Source: Chitinophagaceae bacterium
GTDB taxonomy: Bacteria > Bacteroidota > Bacteroidia > Chitinophagales > Chitinophagaceae
Reading direction: 5' to 3'
NCBI GenBank assembly: GCA_016721725.1
Contig: JADKHN010000006.1
Location: forward strand, 124,001-188,000
Length of the DNA: 64,000 nt
Within the stretch, counting starts at the first letter, position 1; every line of letters begins with the position of its first letter. Below the pieces are notes generated by a model that saw only the letters and a program-made list of their open reading frames with translations, ran no database searches and was not told the origin of the DNA. A program made the translations under genes and the position numbers. Positions 17,346-26,431 of this stretch are shown in pieces.

Positions 17346-18623
17346 ATGTTCAGTAAATCAGTAGTGGCCGTGATCCTGGGAGGCGGTGCAGGAAGCCGGT
17401 TATACCCGTTGACCTCCACCCGCAGCAAACCGGCCGTTCCCATCGCGGGTAAATACAGGCTGGTGGACATCCCCATCTCCAACTGCATCAATTCCAACAT
17501 CAACCGGATGTTCGTGCTCACCCAATACAACTCGGCCTCGCTTAACAAGCACATCAAGAACACCTACCAGTTCAGTGCCTTCAGCAGCGGCTTCGTGGAT
17601 ATCCTGGCGGCGGAACAGACGCCCGAAAGCATGGGCTGGTTCCAGGGTACGGCGGATGCGGTCAGACAGTCGCTGAAGCATATCGGCAATAACGATTTCG
17701 AATACGTGCTCATCCTCAGCGGTGACCAGCTCTATCAAATGGATTTCCGGGAGATGCTGGCCAATCACGTGGCCAAGAACGCCGAGATCTCCATCGCCAC
17801 CATCCCGGTAGGCGACCGGGAAGCGCCCGAGTTCGGCATACTCAAGGCCAATGAGGAGCATTATATCACCTCCTTTATCGAAAAGCCCGCCAAGGAACTG
17901 CTTCCGGCCTGGGAAAGCGATACCGGTGAGGAAATGAAGGTACAGGGACGGAAATACCTGGCTTCCATGGGCATCTATATCTTCAACCGGAAGCTCTTAT
18001 TCGACCAGTTGCTGGTGGATAAGAAGGACGCTACCGATTTCGGCAAGGAGATCATCCCTTCCTCTATTGATCATCACAAAGTGGTGAGCTATCAATACGA
18101 CGGTTACTGGACGGATATCGGGAACATCTATTCGTTTTACGAGGCCAACCTGGCCCTGACGATGGAGATCCCGCCCTTCAACCTGTTTGACAATGCCAAG
18201 ATCATTTACAGCCGCTCCCGTATGCTTCCCCCGATGAAGATCACCGGAACCCATGTGGAAAGCAGTATACTGGCCGAAGGGTCCATCATCCGGGCCTCCA
18301 AGATCATCAACAGCGTGATCGGTATCCGTACCCGCATCGGAGAGGGTACCGAGGTCATCAGTTCCTATATCATGGGCAGTGATTATTACGAGACCATCCC
18401 CGAAATGGCGCATTCCCTCGCCCGGGGGATCCCCAAGATCGGGATCGGAGAACGTTGTTATATCAAGAACGTGATCGCGGACAAGGATTGCCGGATCGGG
18501 AATGATGTCTCTATCACGGGCGGAACTCACCTGCCCGACAGCGACCATTCGCTCTACGCAGTAAAAGACGGGATCGTGGTGATCAAGAAAGGGGCGGTGA
18601 TACCGGATGGGTTTGTGTTGTAG
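17346..18623 (+). CDS. glgC: glucose-1-phosphate adenylyltransferase
   Basis: 425 residues. Makes ADP-glucose from ATP and glucose 1-phosphate, the committed step of glycogen synthesis. The nucleotidyltransferase signature is AVILGGGAGSRLYPLT followed by SKPAVPIAGKYRLVDIPISN. Later come ILSGDQLYQMDF, the sugar-phosphate binding FIEKPAKE, and a left-handed beta-helix C-terminal domain. Directly downstream of glgA. Confidence 0.95.
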   Translation: MFSKSVVAVILGGGAGSRLYPLTSTRSKPAVPIAGKYRLVDIPISNCINSNINRMFVLTQYNSASLNKHIKNTYQFSAFSSGFVDILAAEQTPESMGWFQGTADAVRQSLKHIGNNDFEYVLILSGDQLYQMDFREMLANHVAKNAEISIATIPVGDREAPEFGILKANEEHYITSFIEKPAKELLPAWESDTGEEMKVQGRKYLASMGIYIFNRKLLFDQLLVDKKDATDFGKEIIPSSIDHHKVVSYQYDGYWTDIGNIYSFYEANLALTMEIPPFNLFDNAKIIYSRSRMLPPMKITGTHVESSILAEGSIIRASKIINSVIGIRTRIGEGTEVISSYIMGSDYYETIPEMAHSLARGIPKIGIGERCYIKNVIADKDCRIGNDVSITGGTHLPDSDHSLYAVKDGIVVIKKGAVIPDGFVL

Positions 18624-18627
18624 GTTA

Positions 18628-18905
18628 GGAAGGTTTAAGTCGTTTAAAAAAGGTTTAAGTCGTTTAAGACGTTTAAATGGTTCCGGCTGTATACAAATGA
18701 TTATAACCCCTTAACAACTCGAAGGCCTTAAACATCTTAAACGTCTTCAACGTCTTCAACGACTTGAACGTCTTAAACGACTTCAACGCCTTAAACGTCT
18801 TAAACGTCTTCAACGTCTTCAACGACTTGAACGTCTTAAACGACTTCAACGCCTTAAACGTCTTAAACGACTTCAACGTCTTTAACGACTCAAACGTCTT
18901 CAACG
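18628..18905. repeat. 9-nt / 63-nt higher-order tandem array (cttnaacg words)
   Basis: From 18727 to 18905 the sequence is a near-perfect run of 9-mers of the form CTT(A/C/G)AACG(T/A/C). A block containing gacttgaacg recurs at 18761 and 18824, a 63-base (seven-unit) higher-order period. The left arm (18631-18677) carries reverse-complement words such as gtttaagtcgtttaagac. The array lies between the convergent ends of glgC and the GLPGLI gene. Confidence 0.9.
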
Positions 18906-18907
18906 TC

Positions 18908-19690
18908 CTACAGCATGATCGACCACATCAGTTGTTGCTTCCATTTATTGGACTCCTCATCATCTCCGCGGCCCCAATCCTGGGTACGTTCTTTCACGAG
19001 GGATAACATGGCCGAAAGGCTGCTGAATTTCTTAGATTCCACCGGTTTGATCTCATTCACGGGAACATTGTTCACCTGCACCTTCGTGGCGATCCAGGAA
19101 GAGTACATGCGGGGTATCGTCAGGCCGAGGATCATGCCCGGCAACCCGTTGATGGAACAGGGCCCGCCCGGGATCAGGATCTCATCGGTATAAAAAGCGA
19201 ATACATAAACGCTGTCGCTGATCTTCCCCACCGCCTTGCGGCAGTTGAATCCGGCAATGACCCGGTTCTCATGTTCGATCTTCCATTGGATGGCGGGTAT
19301 GCTGTCCCTGGTATAGAAACTGATCCCGAAAATGTTCTTCTGCATCAGGAAACTGTTCTGGCCATGATCGAAATACCAGATATTGTCTTCATCATTCCGG
19401 CGCAGGTATTCGGGCACCTTGGTACCCGCATCCCAGTGATCGAATTTGAAGATGCTTTGATTGCCGTTGAAGATGTACTTATAGATACCGGTCTTGAAAG
19501 TGGACATCTGGTCTTTCAACTGTTCATCCCAGCTATTATTGCCCATCGTTTTCTTGACATTGGTCTTCACCTCATATTCGATAAGGGCCTTGTCGATGAA
19601 TTGCTGGGCGCCGGCCAAGCCTGCCAGGCAGAAAATAAAGGCCAGCGTTATGCAGATCGGTTTACAGTTCAATGGTATTTTCATGTTCAT
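18908..19690 (-). CDS. GLPGLI family protein
   Basis: 260 residues, secreted. A signal peptide ends in GLAGAQ. The family name motif appears as GGPCSINGLPGMILGL near residues 178-193, and conserved FKTGIYKYIFNGNQSIF-type strands are seen. The family is common in Bacteroidota and of unknown function. It often sits next to a TonB-type or DUF-containing outer-membrane beta-barrel protein, as here, where the upstream gene ends one base before this start. Confidence 0.9.
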   Translation of the reverse strand: MNMKIPLNCKPICITLAFIFCLAGLAGAQQFIDKALIEYEVKTNVKKTMGNNSWDEQLKDQMSTFKTGIYKYIFNGNQSIFKFDHWDAGTKVPEYLRRNDEDNIWYFDHGQNSFLMQKNIFGISFYTRDSIPAIQWKIEHENRVIAGFNCRKAVGKISDSVYVFAFYTDEILIPGGPCSINGLPGMILGLTIPRMYSSWIATKVQVNNVPVNEIKPVESKKFSSLSAMLSLVKERTQDWGRGDDEESNKWKQQLMWSIML

Positions 19691-22474
19691 TTATTTTGAG
19701 GCAGTGCCTTTGTTCTTGAAATTCCAGGTGAAACCGACCATCCAGTAGCGTTTCAGCCGGTCGTTACGGACCTCGTTATAGGTATTGCTGTCGAAATTGC
19801 GGCTGATACCCACATTCTGATTCAGGATGTCACGTACAGAGAGGTAGGCCGTGAATTCGTCCTTCTTAAAGGTCTTTTCCATCCGGGCGTTCCACTGCGC
19901 AAGATCCAGTCCGCTGGCCTGGTTCTGCGTTCTCTGCTGGGCCATATAGTTGAAATTAGAATTGACCGACCAGGTCTTGGTGATATAGACCGTGGCATTG
20001 GCCTCCAGGTTGTAAGTGAAATAATGCAACGATGTATTTCCCTGGGTATTGGTATTGCTGTTATAGCCCACGTCATTACTCAGGTAGAAGTCGTATTTCT
20101 TCTCCTTGGATTTATTCAATCCCAGCCGCAGGGCATACCCGAGGGTCCGGGAATAATTCTTCAGGCTGTTGTAAAACCCGGTGGACTGACGGTAGCTGAA
20201 ATTGGCGCCGATATCCAGTCGCGTATCGATCTTCTTCATTTTAAAGCCGGTGCCTCCCCAGAAACTGCTGGAGAAATTGCCGTTGGTATTGATGGGCTGG
20301 GAGACCGTCTTGCCCGAATCCAGGTTCACCACGCGGTTATTGGTGATGGCGTTCTGGGTGAACCGGAAATTGAGCGATTGATACATGAACATGTCCTTCA
20401 GGAAATTGTAACTGTTGTGCGAGAGGCTGAAACTGTTGCTGAAGGAGGGTTTGAGATCGGGGTTGCCGATGTACTGGTTGTAATAATCGCTGTTGTCGCG
20501 CAGGGGCTGCAATTGGCTGATCGAGGGCTGGGAGGTATTCCCGTTATAATTGAATCGCAGGTTATGCTGCTGCTTATACGTGTAATTTATGCTGGCCGCG
20601 GGGAAGAAATTGGTATAGTTGCGGATATAATCCTTGTTCAGCGTATTATCCTGCAGGTCGAAATGCGTGAAGCCGAAGCCCGAGCCGAAACTGAATTTCA
20701 GTTTCTTGTCGGCATAGCTGATGCGCAGGGAGGGTTTGTTCACCCAGATGGCCTGTTTGAAATCATTCGTGAGCGAATCCACCGCGACATCGTATTTCTG
20801 CGTGAGCGGGGAATAGGTATGGGTCACCTGGTCGTTCTTGCCGTAATTATACATCAGCTCATAAGCGAGTTCCATACTATATTTCTTGCTGAGCGGTTCG
20901 GTATAGACCAGGCGGGTGGTGAGTTGCCGGGTGGTCTTGTCAAAATCCTTTTGCTGGTCGATGTTTTGTACCGAGGACAGGATCCCGTTGAAATAGGATT
21001 CATTGTTCGAACGCAGGAAATTCCGGCCATCGGTGCTCAGCTGGTTCCAGTCGGTCGCGATCGAGAGGGTACGCCTTGCCTTCTTGAACTTGTGCCGGTA
21101 GAGCAGGTTGGCGAGATAGGAGACCTTGTCTGAATTGATCGACAGGTCGTTACTGCGTTTATTCTTCAGGGTACCCGTATTGCCCGTACCCGTCGTATTG
21201 GTGAGTTCATCGCTCTCGGTATGGTACACATTGGCCTTGAGGGTCAGCTTCAGGCTGTTATTGGAATCCAGTTTCACTTCATAGGAAGCGCTGGTCTTCA
21301 CGTTATAACGGTTGACATAGGAGTTCTTGCTCCCGTCGGTATTGATCAGGGAATCGCCGTACTGCGCGCTGGAGAAGCTTTGCTGCCGGTTGGAATAGAT
21401 CTGGCTGTTGTAGCGGGGCGTCAGGTTGAGCGTATGCTTGTCCTTCCACTTGTTGCTGTATTGTACGCCGGCATTGATATTGCGGATGAAGCCGTTCTCG
21501 GTGCTCACATAGGGCTCTTCATCGCTGCTGCCGCCGGTCCAGTTGAAATTCATTTCACCGTCATCTCCCAGGTTCATGCTGTAATTATCGCTTTCCAGTC
21601 CGTACTTGTTATTGTCTTCCCAGTTCAGTCCGTCCTGGCCGGTATTGCCGGTAAGCAGGAAACCGGTGAGCTTTCTTTTACCCCGGAACGAACTCAGGAG
21701 GATATTGCTGTTGTACCGGTCATCGATCCCTTTGAGCAATCCGCCCGCAATGTCCACTTTGCCGAAATAACCGTGTTTCTTATCTTCCTTGAGTTTCAGG
21801 TTGATGGTCTTCTGCGTTTTACCGTCGTCGATACCCGTGAATTCGGCCTGTTCGCTTTTCTTGTCGAAGACCTGCACTTCCTTCACCGCATCCGCCCGGA
21901 GATTCTTGACCGCCATACCGGGGTCATCCCCGAAGAATTCCTCCCCGTCCACCAATACCTTGGTCACCTGTTCGCCCATGGCGGTGATCTTGCCCGTGCG
22001 GTCCACCTGGATGCCCGGCAGCTTTTTCAGCAGTTCCTCCACATTGGCATTGGGCCCCACTTTAAAGCTGTCGGCCGTATAGATGGTAGTATCGCCTTTG
22101 ACGCGGATGGGATTCCCGCTCTTGACGATCACTTCCTGCAGGAGTTTGCTCTTGGAGGTCACGGCTACGTCCGGGATCTGTTGGTCTGGGCCTTTTATTT
22201 CGATATCATCGAGGTAATCGGCATAAAAGGGGTGGGTGGTCATCAGGATGTAATGGCCTTCCTTCACGTTCGTGAAACGGTAATTCCCATTGGCATCGGT
22301 CCGCGTGAACCGGTAAAGAACAGAATCCCTGGGGGTGAGCAAGGCCACGACGGCATTGCGGATGTTCTTTTTCTGGCTGGTATCTGAAATGACGCCGGAA
22401 ACGGAGGTGGTTTGGGAAAAGACTTGAAAGGACATTACTGTAAAGAACAGGAATAACGGGAGTTTTCTGTACAT
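19691..22474 (-). CDS. outer-membrane beta-barrel (TonB-receptor-like) protein
   Basis: 927 residues. A signal peptide (ending FQVFSQ) comes first, then a carboxypeptidase-regulatory-like beta-sandwich (TTSVSGVISDTSQKKNIRNAV, residues 24-105). A plug-like domain follows with VEELLKKLPGIQVDRTG and KVLVDGEEFFGDDPGMAVKNL, then a long barrel rich in aromatic and Asn residues, ending with a C-terminal aromatic strand (WMVGFTWNFKNKG). It belongs to the Bacteroidota branch annotated as outer membrane beta-barrel protein rather than SusC. Substrate unknown. Likely cotranscribed with the GLPGLI gene. Confidence 0.9.
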   Translation of the reverse strand: MYRKLPLFLFFTVMSFQVFSQTTSVSGVISDTSQKKNIRNAVVALLTPRDSVLYRFTRTDANGNYRFTNVKEGHYILMTTHPFYADYLDDIEIKGPDQQIPDVAVTSKSKLLQEVIVKSGNPIRVKGDTTIYTADSFKVGPNANVEELLKKLPGIQVDRTGKITAMGEQVTKVLVDGEEFFGDDPGMAVKNLRADAVKEVQVFDKKSEQAEFTGIDDGKTQKTINLKLKEDKKHGYFGKVDIAGGLLKGIDDRYNSNILLSSFRGKRKLTGFLLTGNTGQDGLNWEDNNKYGLESDNYSMNLGDDGEMNFNWTGGSSDEEPYVSTENGFIRNINAGVQYSNKWKDKHTLNLTPRYNSQIYSNRQQSFSSAQYGDSLINTDGSKNSYVNRYNVKTSASYEVKLDSNNSLKLTLKANVYHTESDELTNTTGTGNTGTLKNKRSNDLSINSDKVSYLANLLYRHKFKKARRTLSIATDWNQLSTDGRNFLRSNNESYFNGILSSVQNIDQQKDFDKTTRQLTTRLVYTEPLSKKYSMELAYELMYNYGKNDQVTHTYSPLTQKYDVAVDSLTNDFKQAIWVNKPSLRISYADKKLKFSFGSGFGFTHFDLQDNTLNKDYIRNYTNFFPAASINYTYKQQHNLRFNYNGNTSQPSISQLQPLRDNSDYYNQYIGNPDLKPSFSNSFSLSHNSYNFLKDMFMYQSLNFRFTQNAITNNRVVNLDSGKTVSQPINTNGNFSSSFWGGTGFKMKKIDTRLDIGANFSYRQSTGFYNSLKNYSRTLGYALRLGLNKSKEKKYDFYLSNDVGYNSNTNTQGNTSLHYFTYNLEANATVYITKTWSVNSNFNYMAQQRTQNQASGLDLAQWNARMEKTFKKDEFTAYLSVRDILNQNVGISRNFDSNTYNEVRNDRLKRYWMVGFTWNFKNKGTASK

Positions 22475-22803
22475 ACAGTCAGGTTGGTGGATTAGTTAAT
22501 GGCTATACTTTAATGCGAAAAGAAAAAGGCCTTGGCGGGCACTGATTCAAATCAAGGAACGAAACTCCGGTTTATTTAAGTAACTTAATACTCATGCATT
22601 CTTAAATTTGCGTTAAAACCTAATGTTTAGTTTGCAGACAAACATTTGGTTGAAGAATCAGATGCCAACGGTGAATGAATCCATCATAGCATAAGCTCTT
22701 TGTGTCCTTCGTATCAACCTTCGTCTCCTTTGTGGTTAAATTTTTTACCACAAAGGACACAAAGGGTTTTCTCAAAGGGCACAAAGTGAATAAACCATAA
22801 GAC
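22475..22803. other. gene-free gap with word-like hairpin (ccacaaagg)
   Basis: 329 bases upstream of both the barrel gene and glgB. CCTTTGTGGT at 22727-22736 pairs with ACCACAAAGG at 22747-22756. It is flanked by ctttgtgtccttcg words on the left and aaaggacacaaaggg words on the right, forming a larger imperfect hairpin. No gene seen. Confidence 0.65.
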
Positions 22804-24771
22804 ATGCCTTCAAAAAAAATAAAGAAACAAAAAAAACGCTACGAAGACATCCATTTCATCGACAGCAAGAAGCCGGTCTGGAATTATTCGCTCTTCACCG
22901 ATGAGGATATCACCAATTTCCGCAACGGCACCCTGTATAACGCCTATGAGAAATTCGGCAGCCACGCCCTGACCGTCCTGGAGACCGATGGCTTTTACTT
23001 CTCCGTCTGGGCCCCCAATGCCACCGCCGTATCCGTGGTCGGCGATTTCAATGGCTGGAAGAAGAAACTGCACCCCCTTTTTGTCCGGCTCGATGAATCG
23101 GGCATCTGGGAGGGTTTCATCCCGCATTTCAAAAAAGGGGACTCGTACAAATACCATATCAAGGGATTCAAGGGCATTGAACTGGACAAGGGCGATCCCT
23201 ATGCCAATTACTGGGAACTCCGGCCCGGTACGGCATCCGTAGCCTGGCAATCGCAACACCCCTGGGCCGACAAGGACTGGATGCGCAAGCGGAAGAAACA
23301 CAATGCCCTCAACGCCCCCTGGAGCGTGTATGAAGTGCACCTCGGCAGTTGGATGCGGCCCGTACCCACCGATGAGGAGAGTTTCAACAGCTATACCCAG
23401 CTCATCGGCCGGCTGGTTCCCTATGTGCAAAAAATGGGATTCACCCATGTGGAACTCATGCCTGTGATGGAATTCCCCTACGACGGCAGCTGGGGCTACC
23501 AGGGCACCGGCTATTTCGCGCCCACTTCACGGTTCGGCACACCCGAAGAGTTCATGGAACTGGTGGACGCCTTCCACCAGGCCGGGATCGGGGTCATCCT
23601 CGACTGGGTGCCTTCGCATTTCCCCTACGACGCACATGGACTCTTTATGTTCGACGGCACGCATACCTACGAATACGGGGATATGCGGAAGGGATATCAT
23701 CCCGACTGGAACAGCTATATCTTCAATTACAAGCGGGGAGAGGTGAAGTCCTTCCTCATCAGCAGCGCCCGCTACTGGTTCGACCGGTTCCATATCGACG
23801 GGATCCGGGTGGACGCGGTGAGTTCCATCCTGCGGCTCGACTATTCCCGCCAGGAAGGGCAGTGGACCCCCAACGAATTTGGCGGAAACGGGAACCTGGA
23901 AGCCATCGAATTCATCAAGCACCTCAACGAGACCATCTACCGCGATTTCCCCGATGTACAGACCATCGCCGAGGAAGCGACCGACTGGCCCAAGATCTCC
24001 AGGCCCACCACCGAGGGCGGCCTCGGCTTCGGCATGAAATGGATGATGGGCTGGATGCACGATACCCTGGATTATTTCAAGATGGACCCGCTGATGCGGC
24101 AGTTCCACCAGGACAAGTTCTCCTTCAGCATGATGTATTACTACGACGAGAATTTCATGCTGCCCCTGAGCCATGACGAAGTGGTGCACGGCAAGAGTCC
24201 GATGTTGTTCAAACTCCCCGGCGACGAATGGCAGAAATTCGCCAACCTGCGCCTTCTGTACACATACATGTTCACCCATCCCGGGGCCAAGCTGCTCTTC
24301 ATGGGCAATGAGTTCGGCCAGACCACCGAATGGAATTACAAGACGGAACTGAGCTGGCCCTTATTGCAGTTCGACTGCCATTCCATGATGCAGGAATGTG
24401 TGAAGGACCTGAACCAGCTCTACCGCAGCGAGCCCGCCCTGCACCAACTGCAGTTCGATATGGCCGGTTTTGAGTGGGTGGACCTGCACCACCGGGCCGA
24501 ATCGGTGATCGTGTACAGGCGAAAGGCCAGGAACCGGCAAAAAGACATGCTGATCGTCTTGAATATGACCCCCGTGGTGCGGCAAGACTGGAAGATCCGG
24601 GTGAAGGGCAAATCCGCCTGGAAGGAGGTCTTCAACAGCGACAGCAAGAAGTACTGGGGAACCGGCAATGTCTTCAATCCCGCCCCCGAAACCACCCTGG
24701 TGGACAAAAAAAACCGGATCTTTGAAATAAATCTGCATATTCCGGCGTTAGGAGCCTTGATATTGCAGTAG
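22804..24771 (+). CDS. glgB: 1,4-alpha-glucan branching enzyme
   Basis: 655 residues, GH13. It introduces alpha-1,6 branches into glycogen. An N-terminal CBM48 (FYFSVWAPNATAVSVVGDFNGWKK) is followed by the catalytic barrel. Motifs are GVILDWVPSHFP (region I), DGIRVDAVSS with the nucleophile Asp (II), TIAEEATDWP with the acid Glu (III) and LSHDEVVHGK (IV). The C-terminal beta domain is present. It completes the glycogen set glgA, glgC, glgB but is separated from glgC by 4.2 kb carrying the GLPGLI/barrel pair on the other strand. Confidence 0.96.
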   Translation: MPSKKIKKQKKRYEDIHFIDSKKPVWNYSLFTDEDITNFRNGTLYNAYEKFGSHALTVLETDGFYFSVWAPNATAVSVVGDFNGWKKKLHPLFVRLDESGIWEGFIPHFKKGDSYKYHIKGFKGIELDKGDPYANYWELRPGTASVAWQSQHPWADKDWMRKRKKHNALNAPWSVYEVHLGSWMRPVPTDEESFNSYTQLIGRLVPYVQKMGFTHVELMPVMEFPYDGSWGYQGTGYFAPTSRFGTPEEFMELVDAFHQAGIGVILDWVPSHFPYDAHGLFMFDGTHTYEYGDMRKGYHPDWNSYIFNYKRGEVKSFLISSARYWFDRFHIDGIRVDAVSSILRLDYSRQEGQWTPNEFGGNGNLEAIEFIKHLNETIYRDFPDVQTIAEEATDWPKISRPTTEGGLGFGMKWMMGWMHDTLDYFKMDPLMRQFHQDKFSFSMMYYYDENFMLPLSHDEVVHGKSPMLFKLPGDEWQKFANLRLLYTYMFTHPGAKLLFMGNEFGQTTEWNYKTELSWPLLQFDCHSMMQECVKDLNQLYRSEPALHQLQFDMAGFEWVDLHHRAESVIVYRRKARNRQKDMLIVLNMTPVVRQDWKIRVKGKSAWKEVFNSDSKKYWGTGNVFNPAPETTLVDKKNRIFEINLHIPALGALILQ

Positions 24772-25005
24772 TTGGAGTCGTTTTATTCGAGGCAGTTTTC
24801 TGGAATGAAGAATGTAGAATGAAAAATGAAGAATTGTTCAGGGAGTGTTTTGTAAGGTTTTTTAATAATCCCCGGTTTGTAAGCCACGAACAAGGCCACG
24901 AAGAGTGGACCTACCATGACATGGAAAGTTCTTAAACCCATTAGCTCCAATATCAGGGAACTGAATTCGAGTTTACAGTAGTACTGAAGCCCAATCAGGG
25001 AACCA
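24772..25005. other. gene-free gap with gaatgaagaatg words
   Basis: Contains a short array of gaatgaagaatgtagaatg words near 24802-24835 and no recognisable gene. The 3' part of the same gap is the composite hairpin at 25006-25056. Confidence 0.5.
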
Positions 25006-25056
25006 ACCCGAAAAAGTGCTGTACTTCCTGCCTGCCGGCAGGCAGGTTTTTCGGGT
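25006..25056. repeat. composite palindrome, terminator- or REP-like
   Basis: The inner 20-base perfect palindrome CCTGCCTGCCGGCAGGCAGG (25027-25046) sits inside an outer stem ACCCGAAAAA / TTTTTCGGGT. It is followed by a T-rich tract. Could end the glgB transcript. Confidence 0.7.
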
Positions 25057-25159
25057 GTCTTTTTTTGTTTCTTTTTTGGACAAGCAAAAAAGAAAAAAGA
25101 AATTAAATATTAAAATTCAATTTAACCCCCCTTGGTATAATCTTTGCACCCTACCCCAT

Positions 25160-26176
25160 ATGAAAAACCTCCTCACCATCCTTTTCCTCACTTTTTCCGC
25201 AGGAACTTACGCCCAGAACGCCGACAGCGCCATCGCCTTCTACAATAAAGGCCTGGCAGAGAAGGCCGCCAAACGCTGGCTGGTCGCCTCCGGGCTATTT
25301 GATAAGGCCGTGAAGGAGAACCCCGCCTATATAGCCGCCTGGCTCGAGAACGGATCCGTGAACCTGGAGATGCGGAAGACCGATATCGCCATGCGCCATT
25401 TTTTGAAAGTGTATGAGCTGGATCCCAATAACGGCGTAGCCATCCGGGAGCTGATGGACCTTTATTTCTCCTATAAGCGGTATAAGGACGCGATCAACTT
25501 CGCCCAGTTGTGCAAGAACTGCATCGAAGCCAACAAGGTGATCGCCATATCCTATTTCAAGCAGGAAGATTACAATAATGCCGAACGCATGCTCCTGAAG
25601 CTGGTGAAGCAGTTCCCCGCGGACGCCGATATCCAGTACACCCTGGGCCGCACCTATATGGAAATGGAACTGGAGACCAAGGCCATCCCGTATTATGAAA
25701 AGGCCGTGGAACTGAACCCCGCGAAGAAGGACTGGCTTTTTGAACTCGGCATCCTCTATTATAACAACAATAAGTTCAAGAACGCCGTGGTGTACCTGAA
25801 CAAGGCCGCCGAAGCGGGATTTGTGCAGAGCATGGACTTCAAGGAGAACCTGGGTTATGCCTATCTCTATGCCGGTGAGACCGAAAAAGGGGAGACCCTG
25901 CTGATGAGCATCTTAGACAAGCGCCGCGGCAGCCGGGACATCATGCGCGACCTGGCCCTGACCTTTTACAATATGGGCAATTACGATAAGGCCCTGGAAT
26001 ACTGCCAGAAACTGATGGAACTGGATATGAAGGACAGCAAGGCCCTCTACCAGGCCGGACTCTGTTTCATCAAGAAAGGCCAGAAGGAACGTGGCCAGCA
26101 GATGTGCGACAAGGCCATTGAGATGGACCCCTCCCTGAACGCCCTGCGCCAGAAGCAGATGCAGGTGGGCCTATAA
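25160..26176 (+). CDS. secreted tetratricopeptide-repeat protein
   Basis: 338 residues. A signal peptide (MKNLLTILFLTFSAGTYA, then Gln) precedes about eight TPR units. Clear ones are AAWLENGSVNLEMRKTDIAM, IQYTLGRTYMEMELETKAI, DWLFELGILYYNNNKFKNAV and ALYQAGLCFIKKGQKERGQ. Likely a periplasmic scaffold; partners unknown. The ATG at 25160 follows TATAATCTTTGCAC, which resembles the -7 element imperfectly. A strong terminator follows at 26213. Confidence 0.88.
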   Translation: MKNLLTILFLTFSAGTYAQNADSAIAFYNKGLAEKAAKRWLVASGLFDKAVKENPAYIAAWLENGSVNLEMRKTDIAMRHFLKVYELDPNNGVAIRELMDLYFSYKRYKDAINFAQLCKNCIEANKVIAISYFKQEDYNNAERMLLKLVKQFPADADIQYTLGRTYMEMELETKAIPYYEKAVELNPAKKDWLFELGILYYNNNKFKNAVVYLNKAAEAGFVQSMDFKENLGYAYLYAGETEKGETLLMSILDKRRGSRDIMRDLALTFYNMGNYDKALEYCQKLMELDMKDSKALYQAGLCFIKKGQKERGQQMCDKAIEMDPSLNALRQKQMQVGL

Positions 26177-26212
26177 ACAGACCAAACTCTTACGATTGAT
26201 ATTTAAAGGCGA

Positions 26213-26241
26213 CCGGTGGATGAAGATCCGCCGGTTTTTTT
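26213..26241 (+). terminator. intrinsic terminator of the TPR gene
   Basis: Stem CCGGTGGAT / ATCCGCCGG with a GAAG loop and one G-U pair, followed by seven T. It marks the left edge of the AT-rich island. Confidence 0.85.
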
Positions 26242-26431
26242 AGTGCCTGCCGGAAACAATTTATCCATTCCACAAACTTGCGTAATTACAATTGTTATCA
26301 AATAGAGGTTTTCGTATATTTACATAAATCACTATTTATCAAGACGATTGGGAAATAGACGGAAGAAAGGGGATTGGGGAGTTGCGTCTATTACTGTGTT
26401 TGTATGCAAGGCTATTAAAACTCTAAACAAT

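Noticed and set aside
18727..18905. CRISPR array
   Set aside because: Units are 9 bases long and contiguous, with no unique spacers and no cas genes.
18673..19006. Two overlapping frames in the 18.7 kb array encoding KTFKSLKTLK-type (minus) and NVLNDFNALN-type (plus) peptides
   Set aside because: They are by-products of the 9-nt repeat, which is open on both strands. There is no domain and no codon bias beyond the repeat.
20024..22387. Long plus-strand frames (369 and 388 codons) opposite the outer-membrane barrel gene
   Set aside because: Antisense shadows caused by GC-rich codon patterns; the minus-strand protein has clear family motifs throughout.
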